Translations under genes and position numbers: made by a program | Part shown: piece after piece, positions 23,975-33,569 of the stretch | Layout: each line of letters begins with the position of its first letter | Position numbering within the stretch: the first letter of the stretch is position 1 | Notes under the pieces: generated by a model | What the model was told of the DNA's origin: nothing | The model's database searches: none | What the model saw: the letters and a program-made list of their open reading frames with translations, nothing else | From: Lumnitzera littorea | Taxonomy: Eukaryota; Streptophyta; Magnoliopsida; Myrtales; Combretaceae | Length of the DNA stretch: 64,000 bases | NCBI GenBank assembly: GCA_024138015.1 | Contig: JAMXBB010000002.1 | Coordinates: 6,861,995 to 6,925,994, forward strand | Direction: 5' to 3'

Positions 23975-25505
23975 AGAGGAATAAAATTCTTGATCTAGCC
24001 CTATAAGAAGGAAGACAAAAGGGACCCCATAGTTAATTGTATTGGAGCAAGACTGGGATTGGATTGAACCAGATCCAAACCTATCTGGTTAAGGGCTTAG
24101 TTTTCCTTAAACTAGGATTGACCTGGCTTAAGCCAGTTCATTCGGCCTAATGGTTCAATGGGCCAATTATCGACCAATGAACTAGTCAATTTTTTTTTAA
24201 ATTTTTATTTTGGAAAAAATATATTTTTATGTTTATTTTTAATTTGCAAAAACAACCCACTAATAAATTATAAAAATTTAGAATTTTGACTATTTCACTA
24301 TATTAATTGTTGGGCATGAGATTAATCATTTATATTTTCAACAATGTATAATTACTATTGTATGTCTACAATTGGAAAATTAAGTGAAGAAACTTCTTTT
24401 TATAAGCAATATTTCAAGGAATATTTGCCAATATAATTAATGTAGGACTAGATTTACAATGGGTAATGTTTACGTGATCTTTTATTATTTCAAAGAAATT
24501 TAAAAAAAAAACAATATAATTTATGTGGAAGTAAACTAGTATTGTAAAGAGAACAGTATCTATATAATATCTATAATATACTTACCATTTTATTTATAGT
24601 ATAAATATATTCTTTATAATTTTTAATAATATTAATTTTAAATACGCTTTATTTTTATAAATCATTCAAATATATTAATTTATAAAAATAGTACTCTTTC
24701 AAAAATTAGATAAGATTATATAAAACTTGTTTTATCTTATGTCCCAAACTCATTTAGTGATTAAAGTAATATATTTTATACTATAACTATCTATTTTTAC
24801 CAGTATGAAAATATATGGGTTTTAATAATTCTTTTTCTTGTAAATTTATATATATTATTTGATCTCTATATCAATTTATAAATATAAGTAAGAATATATA
24901 TTTAACTTTATTTTATATTTTAATTAAGGTGAAAGCTTACATTTAATCTATTTAAATTTACATTTTTTTTTACTACCGATTTTTCAATCAAGCTTTAACA
25001 CACCTATTCGATAGGTCTAACATATTGAACTATACCGACTCGCTAAAAGTCAGTAATTCAAGCTACAATTTAGAACTGTAACTAACAAGTCGAGTACAAT
25101 TCGGTGAACCAGTGAGCCAATTTCGTGAACCAATGAGCTAGTTTCAATCCTATTTTCAGGTCGGATGCAGCACTTCCCTAAGTGTAGTTGGAGCTTTGTA
25201 GTGTTCCATTATTTTATACGGTCGTATCAGTCTTATTTAAGACCATTCAACGATGTATGCTAACCTGGACCAATTCCGACAATGTATTAGCCGGACAAGG
25301 GTTCCTTATAATAGTAAATGTATGACAGTACGTTATAATAGTAATAATAGTAAATGTACGGTAGTACGATATAATAGTAAATGACGTGAGTTCAATGTCA
25401 TATTCACTTCACATAGATTAAGAAAATATGATTACGACTAAAATAGATCATGATGAAGACCGAAATAAACCAAATTTGATAACATGGTTACCAGCTGATT
25501 GCAAG
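23975..25505. repeat. Segmental duplicate copy B, interrupted by a ~1.1-kb insertion
   Basis: Left arm 23,975-24,055 and right arm 25,170-25,505 match copy A in order. Between them lies sequence absent from copy A. In the right arm the TGTACGACAGTACG unit is itself present twice in tandem (about 25,315-25,375). Confidence 0.55.
24056..25165. mobile_element. Non-autonomous DNA transposon-like insertion
   Basis: Present in duplicate B and absent from duplicate A. The ends are made of GAACCAGTTCATTC / AATGGTTCAATGG-type sequence in roughly inverted orientation: left GGATTGGATTGAACCA, right reverse complement AGGATTGAAACTAG. The AT-rich centre has no open frame of note. GGTTCAA-rich termini are common in hAT-type non-autonomous elements of plants; that class call is inference. 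Confidence 0.4.
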
Positions 25506-25639
25506 ATAGGTATAACATATCATAGAGTTTATTTTATTTTATTCTACAATAAAGTTATATGATCATATTATAAACCATTATTTCCAAGTACATGAACCAT
25601 TTTATAAGACTTATGGACACATTAAAAATAGTTTGCAAT

Positions 25640-25746
25640 GTGTGAATAACTCTAATAAGTATCAATAGCAAGATTTGAACTCAAAATATCATGCGAATTG
25701 TAATTAGTATGTCTTAGATTTTAATCACTAGGCCAATTCCTTAAGG
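25640..25746 (-). mobile_element. SINE-like (tRNA-related) sequence
   Basis: Reading the minus strand, TGGCCTAGTGATTAA (25,735-25,721) fits a pol III A box, and GAGTTCAAATCTTG (about 25,682-25,669) fits a B box. The spacing is about 40 nt, as in tRNA genes. No cloverleaf acceptor stem was found, so this is a tRNA-derived SINE head or decayed tRNA-like sequence rather than a tRNA gene. Confidence 0.45.
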
Positions 25747-25749
25747 GTT

Positions 25750-27196
25750 ACATACCATAGAGTTTTATTATAGCAATAATTAAATTTCCTCTCTATAAAT
25801 GGAAAGAGGAATATATAAGTGGCTATCATATCATTTAGTTGCTTTAATTTCATAATATTGGAATACACAAAACTTTTAGTCTTCTATTTGTTTTGCAAAA
25901 TTTGGTTATGGTGTTGAACAAAAGGTGTTCTAAAGTATTAGATAGAAACTCAAAAATTTATATCTCATATTTTGGAAACTCCACGGTCTTATCTACTATT
26001 TTTAGGGGATTAGTACCAACCCTTATTTCAATATTCATTTAATATTTATTAGATTTAGACGGTTGAGAATATAATTAGTTCAATGGTTCAAAATTAATAG
26101 ATATTAAATGAATGGTATGATAAATGGCAGTATTGATCCCATAAAAATAGTAGATAGGATCGTAGAAAAATCTTCATATTTGATGGTACAAAAGTTTATT
26201 TTACACAATATAAAATAACTATATCTTTAAATCCCAAAATTAACCCAATACCAAATTTTCAAATCACAATACTAAATTTTATTGTAATTAATATTATGAA
26301 TAATTAAATTTTTTAATTTTTCAATCACAAATATCTATGTTTAGAATTGCATACACAAAACATGGTACGATATGGTTGTACTATTCTATACTCTTTATAT
26401 TATGCTATTTAGGTCTCTTTGTCTTGTCCAAAACTAATAATCAAACACTATCTATAAGTCTTGAAAGCAATAGAAAATTGTCACATTTATTGACATTCAT
26501 CATATATCATGATCCAAAGTATACCTCATATTAATTCATTTGAACTCAATACCTATTTATTTATCAATATGATTTGCTTATTCACAATAAAATTGATGTA
26601 CTTGTTAGGATTTATGTATCATGTATCAAGAAAATTCGGAGACATATATTTCTTTTTTAATTTTAAATAAATGTAATAATTTATTAAATGTCTTTTTTCT
26701 ACTTATATATATTTTTACAATGAAATCCCACAAATTAGCTTGAGTATATTTGGAATTATATAATAATAGTGAAACCTTGAAAATTTTAAGAATACAATTC
26801 TTAAGATTATCTAATAGGATCACTCCATGTTTTTTCTTTCAAAGGTATTAAAACTCTTATATGAAATATGCTTCCTAATAAAACAATAATGTGGACACAT
26901 GTAATTACACCACTTAAGGGCAACAAAAAATTATTTGAAATTTTAAATTTGAATATGGTAATTATAATGGACTATAATATGAGTCGTAAGCTTAGACGCA
27001 AGAGTTATTATCTACCAAAACCTTATTACATGCTAGAGTGAGTTGCATGAAATTAAAATACTTAAGATGAAAACATATGCTAGTTTTAAGATTCAAACTA
27101 CAAATATACTATGGGAGGGTAATGATGCTCGTTTTTTATTTTCTATTCGGGTGCATTTGCAACTGAAGATCCATATAACTATGCTCACTGCTTTAT
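25750..27196. other. Intergenic AT-rich sequence left of the copia element
   Basis: No gene, RNA or transposon ends recognised. The short open frames at 26,337-26,534 and 26,626-26,823 are AT-rich without domains. Confidence 0.4.
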
Positions 27197-27555
27197 TGTG
27201 TTTTACATAATTCTTATACAAAGTTTATAGTATACTTAACCATACTAGATTAATAGAGTAGTCAAGTAGTTGTGCTAATATATAAATAAGTAGTCAGTAT
27301 TCGGTTAGTAAGTGCGTGTATGTGTGAAAGATAGAGTGTACGTATAGTGAATATTAAGTGTAACAAAAGTGAGAAAGTGAAAGTGTATTCAGAGAGTGAA
27401 AAGCAATAGTGTGTGTAAACAAGAAATAGTGTTTAGTGTTAGAGTGCAAATATCAGTGAGTGAATGAAAAGTGAAATATAATGTACATGTGAAATCTTCT
27501 ATTGTGTGTTCCTGTGTTATTGTCTTTCTTCCTCTATTTATTCATCATTTCAATA
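27197..27555 (+). repeat. 5' LTR of the copia element
   Basis: Begins TGTGTTTTAC and ends TTTCAATA (the 3' LTR ends TTTCAACA). Shares the blocks AGATTAATAGAGTAGTCA, TATATAAATAAGTAGTCAG and GTGTATTCAGAGAGTGAAAA with the 3' LTR. Confidence 0.85.
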
Positions 27556-27556
27556 G

Positions 27557-27569
27557 TAGTATCAAAGCC
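27557..27569 (+). promoter_or_regulatory. Primer binding site of the copia element
   Basis: TAGTATCAAAGCC immediately after the 5' LTR differs by two bases from TGGTATCAGAGCC, the initiator-tRNA-Met complementary PBS used by most plant copia elements. Confidence 0.75.
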
Positions 27570-27621
27570 ACTCTGAAGAAATCGAGATCCTTGGTTATGT
27601 ACTCTTCTTGGCAGTCCATCA

Positions 27622-28570
27622 ATGTCGAATAGTGCAAGTAACATTGCAATACCACTCCCTCTCTTAGATGGGAAAAATTATGATAAGTGGTGCATTCAAA
27701 TGTAGGTCCTCTTTGGCTTTCAAAAAGTGTTGGTGATAGTTAGCAATGGTGTTGAAGAATTAGGTGAAACTCCATCTGATACTCAATGTGCCAGTATAGG
27801 GAAGCCAAGAAAAAGGATTGTAAGGCCCTTTATTATATTCATTAGTGTATTGATGCTACAAATTTTGAAAAGAGCTCATCAGCCGTGACATTAAAGGAGG
27901 CTTGGGATATTCTTGCGAAGAGTTATAAAGGTGTTGATAAGTTGAAAAAAGTGAGGCTACAAACCTTGAGAAGACAGTATGAACTATTGCAAATAGAAGT
28001 TAAATAGTGTAAATGATTTTTGCACTTGAGTTATAGCCCTGATGAATCAAATGAAATCTAATGGTGAAATGATAATAGATACAATGATGAGAAGATTCTT
28101 CATAATCTCACACCTAAGTTTGATTATGTTGTAGTGGAAATTGAAGAGTTGAAGGATCTTTTCGATTTGAAGCTTGAAGATCTACAAAGTTCCTTAGATG
28201 CTTATGAATAGAGGATGAATGAAAGGAATTTAGACAAGAATTCAGAGCAACTACTTTAAGCACAAATTAAACGAAGTGTCTCAGAATCTTTGAGGGGTCA
28301 AAGAGGATGAGGAAGAAGTAGAGGTAGGGGGCGTGGTAGAAGCTTCTTCAATCAACGACATAAACAAGAACATGGTGGTAGTACTATAAAGACTGATGTG
28401 AACAGTATTCAAAGACATGGTGGTTAGCATGGAAGAAGCACTACAAGGACATTTGATAAAAGAAACATACAGTGTTATAACTGTCAGAAGTAAGGGCATT
28501 TTTGCGAATGAATTTCGAAATTTAGAGGCAACCTTTAAGGATCAAGAAGAAGCTGCTACCTATGCTTAAG
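27622..28570 (+). pseudogene. copia gag relic
   Basis: Starts at an ATG (27,622) with PLPLLDGKNYDKWCIQM and then a stop. Later frames give a SYKGVDKLKKVRLQTLRRQY block, a LKDLFDLKLEDLQSSLDAYE block and RNIQCYNCQK-GHFCE, the remains of a CCHC zinc knuckle with stops inside it. Gag forms the virus-like particle and the knuckle binds RNA. At least eight stops or frameshifts are visible. Confidence 0.8.
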
Positions 28571-28590
28571 AAGAAGATGAATCAGATCAT

Positions 28591-29052
28591 GTGCTCTTGA
28601 TGGTTACTGTTGTTTTAGATACTTCAAGTACAAATTCTTGGTACTTAGATATAGGGTGTTCAAACCACATGTCTAGACATAGAGAGTGGTTTATTGAGCC
28701 TAATGAGTCTTATAAGAATAGGGTCAAATTTGCAGACAATAGCATGATTGTGGTAGAAGGCATTAGCAAGATTTTGATTCAACAAAAGGATAAGAAGCAA
28801 TCTTACATATTAGATGTTCTGTACGTGCCTGAGATGAAGAATAATTTGTTAAGTCTAGGAAAGCTCCTAGAAAAAGGATATAGTATGAATCTATGTGATA
28901 AGAAGTTGACTATGCGTAACAACAATGGAAGGTTGATTTTGAAATTTGATATGAGCAAAAATAGAACCTTCAAGATAGAGATTCCTATAAGCTATTATCA
29001 AAGCTTGTTTTCCATGGTTGAAAATGAGACTTGGTTATGGCATATGAGATTT
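28591..29052 (+). pseudogene. copia protease and start of integrase
   Basis: A 154-codon open stretch. The aspartic protease site normally reads WYLDSGCSNHM; here it is WYLDIGCSNHM, so the D-S/T-G triad has lost its Ser/Thr. Followed by VLYVPEMKNNLLSLGKLLEK, a standard copia block, and by WLWHMRF, the first part of the integrase HHCC zinc finger, where a foreign LTR interrupts the frame. Confidence 0.85.
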
Positions 29053-30047
29053 TGATACGGCTCGGAGTGTATGCAATGGGTTGGAACTAGAATGGGTAGT
29101 TAGGCTTTAAGTAGATATGAAAAATAGGAAGTAAAATGAGGAGGAGGGTTTAACGATGAATGTGTATGAATATTACGCACCAAGACACAAATACAATTAG
29201 GGATTGAGCTCAAAATATGGTTTGATATGACTCACGAACACTAAATGTCACTCAAGTTTCAAATGATAGGTTAGATGCGACTCATTAACTCACTTAAATA
29301 AAGGGTTCATCACAATCTTAAAGACAAGATTGATAAGAACGCAAGAAAGATTAAAGAGTTAATCAACACTCAATAATCTAACAAATGTAGCTATAAGAGC
29401 TCAAGAATGACCTTGAAAGAGGAAAGTTCCAAGTGTATGTATGTTCTTCACTATACGATAATCTATTTGCGAATTACAAATGTTATTATTTATAACAAGT
29501 CTTAAAACCTTAGTGGCAAAATTGTAAATAATATACAAGGCTTCATACCCTAAAGAACGGACCCATAATTAAAAATGAGGAAAATATTTATAAGAATACA
29601 AAACTATACGTTTAATAGAAAAAGTCGGCATGCAGTCATTAGGCCTCTTTTGGAAGGAGTAAGATTCGAACTGGACGAGGTTAGCAGTTGAATGTCCAGG
29701 TTCGAGGAGGAGTCCTTAAAGTCTCGCAGTAATTGGCCAAGATACCCAAAAAGGTTGGCCCACAATTGCCGAGTACTAGAATTAGTCGACACTAGTCTCT
29801 CCGTGCCGTATCAAGTGGATCTTCAACCTTGAGTCCTTGGTTGCGTGGTCTCTTGGCTTATTGGCAAATGACAAACTTGATGCTGAGTGGCTTCTTTTCT
29901 TCCTCTTGGTCTTCTAGTATTAGCTTATCCTTGACAAAATTTATTTGGCTTTAGCTTTGAACTATTCAGCATCGAGTTAGAACAGGTTGGCTTCGGCTTC
30001 AGGTTGATCGACCTCGGCTTAGAGATAGTTATAGGTTAATTCTATCA
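29053..30047 (-). mobile_element. Solo LTR nested in the copia integrase
   Basis: About 995 bp beginning TGATACGG and ending TCTATCA on the plus strand, so TGATA...TATCA termini. Flanked by AGATTT (29,047-29,052) and AGATAT (30,048-30,053), a target duplication with one mismatch. Removing the insert and one duplicate restores the copia phase R-F-G-H-L. On the minus strand GTTATAAATAAT near 29,500 is a good TATA box, so the LTR reads leftwards. An internal GCCGTATCA at about 29,805 mirrors the left end. No coding domain. Confidence 0.75.
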
Positions 30048-30053
30048 AGATAT

Positions 30054-30940
30054 GGTCACCTCAATTTCAAAAGCTTATGTTAACTTGAGAAAATGAAGAT
30101 GGTGTTAGGTCTACCTCAGATTTTTGTTTAGGAAAGTGTTTGTGAAGCTTGTTGGTTAGGTAAACAATCAAGAAATCGATTTAAACAACAGATTACACCA
30201 TAGACTTCAAGGCTCTTGGAAGTAGTATACTTTGATGTTTGTGGACCAATAGACATCACTTCAAATGAGGATAATAGATACTTTATATCTTTTATTGATG
30301 ATTTCAGCCATAAAGTGTGGATTTACTTGATTCAAAATAAGAGTGAAGTGCTTGAAGTCTTTAGAAAATTTAAGAATTTAGTTGAAAGGCAAAGTGGAAA
30401 TCGAATTAATGTACTAAGAACTGATAGTAGTGGTGAGTACACCTTAAATGACTTAAAGAGATTTTGTGAAGAAGATGGTATCTTACATGAGATTATTGCT
30501 CCATAAACACCCCAACATAATGGAGTTGTTGAGTGAAAGAATAAGACATTATTAAACATAGCCTGAAGCATGTTATCTACTAGAAAGTGCCCAAAAGTTT
30601 TTAGGGAGAGGCAATGATGATTGCAACATACATCTTGAATAAATGTCCAACTCAACGAATAATTGGATAAACTCTTGAAGAAATGTGGATTGGGAAGAAA
30701 CCAAGTGTGAAGCATTTGAGGATATTTGGAAGTGTGTGCTTTAGTCATGTACCTTATGAGAAAAGGAGGAAGTTGGATGATAAGAGTACACGAGCTATCT
30801 TCTTGGGATATCATACTACAAAGGTGTATAAGCTTTGTTGTCCAATAGCTAAGAAGGTGTATATTAGCAAAGATGTGATTCTTAATGAAAGAAGTGTTTG
30901 GCAATGGGATACTAAAGTGTTGAATTCCCCTACTTAAGCT
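30054..30940 (+). pseudogene. copia integrase relic
   Basis: After the inserted LTR the frame resumes with GHLNFKSL, then CEACWLGKQ (the CC of HHCC). The DDE core gives YFDVCGPIDI and FIDDFSHKVWIYLI, LRTDSSGEYT (second Asp), and QHNGVVE followed by a stop (third catalytic Glu intact). 30,683-30,937 carries KPSVKHLRIFGSVCFSHVP then DDKSTRAIFLGYHTT, the copia integrase C-terminal region. Several stops. Confidence 0.85.
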
Positions 30941-31139
30941 AAGGATTTATGTATATAGGATGAACTAAATGGCATACTATTACGTGATCAAAGTGTGGCT
31001 GTTGATCAGAGTCACTAAGTTAATAGTAAGGAGTAAGAAACTAAACAAAGGCCAAGGAGATTTGAGGACTATGAACTATTTCCAGAAAATGTGATCATTA
31101 TTGAGGGAGATTTGGTTCATATGGCTTTATTTGCTGATG

Positions 31140-32117
31140 CTGAACCAGTTGTGTTTGATCAGGCAGTAAAGGATCCAAAGTGGATAGAGACTATGAAAGA
31201 GGAGTTATTGTCCATTAAGAAGAATTACACTTAGGATTTAGTTGAACTACCTTATAAGAGGTCGATTGATGTGAAATGGATTTATAAGATTAAGAGGAAA
31301 CTTAATAGCTCTATTGCTAAGTATAAAGCTAAACTTAGTGGCCAAAGGATTTTTACAAAAGGCCGGGTTGGATTTTAATGAAGTGTTTTATCTAGTAGTA
31401 AGGATTGAAACCATTCAATTAGTAGTAGTAGTTGCAAGCTACAATTCATGGCCAATGTATCAAATGGATGTTAAATCAGCTTTTCTTAATGGTTCTTTAG
31501 AAGAAGAGGTATATGTGAAACAACCAGTTGGATTTGAAATTAAAGGGAGTGAACACAAGGTATTTAAGTTGAGAAAGGCCTTATATGGTCTCAAGCAAGC
31601 TCCAAGGGCATGGAATAAGAGAATTGATATGTTTTTATTCTAGTTGGGATTTGAAAAATGCAATTGTGAGTATAGAGTATATGTGAAGAGAAGTGAGTTA
31701 GTAGACTTTGAGTTAAAGGGAAGTATTGAGCTATTGCTTGTATGTCTATATGCGGATGACGTTCTTGTTATAGGAAGTAATGGACATGAAATTGAACATT
31801 TTAAGAGGATTATGAAATTAGAGTTTGAGATGTCAGATTTGGGGACACTGTCATATTTCCTTGGTTTTAAGTTTATTGAAGTTAAAGGGGGTATGTTGTT
31901 GCATCAATCAAAATATGCGAGAGACATTTTAGTAAGATTTGACATGTTGGAATGTAATCCTGTTGCTACACCTATTGACTTGAGTACTAAGTTGGTGAAG
32001 GATGAAAGTGAAAGAACAGTAAATTCAACTCCATATAAACAAATAGTAGGTTCATTGCGATACTTATGCAGTAGTAGATCAGATACCACATTTCAAGAGT
32101 GTCACATATGGTTGTAG
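31140..32117 (+). pseudogene. copia reverse transcriptase relic
   Basis: Blocks in order: AVKDPKWIETMKEEL, VKWIYKIKRKLN, a frameshift near 31,340, then MDVKSAFLNGSLEEEVYVKQ, KALYGLKQAPRAWN, a stop at about 31,642, and LYADDVLVIGS, where the catalytic YxDD is YADD (31,749-31,760). Ends MSDLGTLSYFLG and QIVGSLRYLCSSRSDTT. The next dozen or so codons of the canonical domain are deleted, with a frame change into RNase H. Confidence 0.9.
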
Positions 32118-32680
32118 CTAAAAGAATATTAAGAAACGTGAAAGGGACATTGGACTATGTTGTTTTACTGCAAAATAAGGAAGTTGAGTATGATGGTGAA
32201 GTGATTGGGTTTATTGATTCAGATTGGTGTGGAGACAAGGAAGATAGAAGGAGCACGACTAGATATTTGTTTAAATTTGGAAATTCTCCATTTGCTTGGT
32301 GTTCAAAGAAACAACCAATAGTAGCTTTGTCTTCGTGTGAAACTGAATATGTTGTGGCTTCAACTGCTATGTGTGATGCTATTTGGATTCTAACCTTATT
32401 TGAATAGATGAAAATAAAAATTGTGAAGCCAGTGGAGTTGAAAATTGATAAAAGGTCAACCATAAGTCTTGCTTAACACTAGACAATGCATGGAAGGAGC
32501 AAACATATAGAAACTAAGTTTCATTATCTAAGAGATCAAGTGAATCAAGAGAAGTTGAAGTTACTTTATTGCAACACTAAGGAGCAAGAGCTAATATATT
32601 GACAAAAGGACTAAAGATAGACATATTTGAAAGATTAAGAAAGATGATTTGTATGAGATCATTGAAACGTGTTGAATAAA
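32099..32680 (+). pseudogene. copia RNase H relic
   Basis: SHMVVAKRILRNVKGTLDY, FIDSDWCGDKEDRRSTT (catalytic Asp region), KKQPIVALSSCETEYV (catalytic Glu) then a stop, and a further stretch with HGRSKHIETKFHYLRD, the conserved C-terminal block. Degrades the RNA template during reverse transcription in intact elements. Confidence 0.85.
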
Positions 32681-32683
32681 TCT

Positions 32684-32695
32684 GTATTAAGGGGG
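32684..32695 (+). promoter_or_regulatory. Polypurine tract of the copia element
   Basis: GTATTAAGGGGG directly precedes the TGTATTAG start of the 3' LTR; the site for plus-strand DNA priming. Confidence 0.7.
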
Positions 32696-33049
32696 TGTAT
32701 TAGAGAATAATACAGAGTTTGCAGTATGCTCAACCATAATAGATTAATAGAGTAGTCAGGTAGTTGTCCTGATATATAAATAAGTAGTCAGTATTTAGTT
32801 AGTAAGTATGTATATGTGTGAAAGACAAAGCGTACGTGCAATGAATATTAAGTGTGACAAAAGTGAGAAAGTGCAAGTGTATTCAGAGAGTGAAAAGCAA
32901 TAGTATGTGTAAACAAGAAATAGTATTTAGTGTTATAGTGTAAATAATAGTGAGTGAATGAAAAGTGAAATCTAATGTACGTATGAAATCTTCTACTGTA
33001 TGTTCCCGTATTATTGTCTTTCTTCTTTTGTTTATTCATCATTTCAACA
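32696..33049 (+). repeat. 3' LTR of the copia element
   Basis: Begins TGTATTAGAG and ends TTTCAACA. 354 bp, colinear with the 5' LTR. Confidence 0.85.
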
Positions 33050-33277
33050 AGAGTAACTCAATAAATTACTTTTTAGCACCTTTATCTAATGAGGTTTTAT
33101 GGTCATTCCCACTAAAGATAGTAGAATGCATAAGCTCAATAAAGATCTTGAGCATTGTGAGAACTTCTTAGATTATATAGTTTGAGTTAGAGATGGGAGC
33201 AATTCGATTTGATAAGGTTTGTATCTTAGGTTCGATATAATAAGGTTTGCCTCTTAGGTTCTTTCTTTTACCAAACT

Positions 33278-33569
33278 CACTACAAAAAATTGAACTTTCC
33301 GCATGGAGACTATAGCAAGGAAGTACATTTTATAGCAAAGTGATTTTTTTTTCCAAATAAAAATTAGCTATGTTAAAGAATCCGCCTCGCTAAATGTAAA
33401 AGAAATTAATCCCTCCAAAATACACTTTTCCTACGTCAATCAATAAGTAGAAAAAAAAAGCTATCAATGGCTCCTTACCTTTAGAAAAAGCCATTTTCCT
33501 AGCCATCAAAACCAATGGAAGGAACCAAATTAACTCCACACCAGGAAAGTTTTATTTGAAATGTTAGTG
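33278..33569. mobile_element. Possible CACTA-type MITE
   Basis: Left end CACTACAAAAAATTGAAC matches the CACTA superfamily terminus. A degenerate mirror, TTTGAAATGTTAGTG, ends at 33,569. The interior has GCCTCGCTAAATG and TAGCCATC-like subterminal motifs. No 3-bp target duplication is evident, and the right end is weak. Confidence 0.35.

Larger units (their letters stand above)
27197..33049 (+). mobile_element. Full-length but inactive Ty1/copia retrotransposon
   Basis: 5.85 kb bounded by LTRs of 359 and 354 bp, with a degenerate tRNA-Met-type primer binding site after the 5' LTR and AAGGGGG polypurine tract before the 3' LTR. Domains run gag, protease, integrase, reverse transcriptase, RNase H, the copia order (integrase before RT). 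Every domain has stops or frameshifts. A ~1-kb minus-strand solo LTR interrupts it at 29,053-30,047. The two LTRs differ at roughly 12% of positions by eye (an estimate, not a computed value), so the insertion is old. No clean 5-bp target duplication: GCTTTAT flanks the left, AGAGTAA the right. Confidence 0.9.

Noticed and set aside
30332..30904. 190-codon minus-strand open frame
   Set aside because: Antisense shadow of the copia integrase, whose sense translation matches the family block by block.
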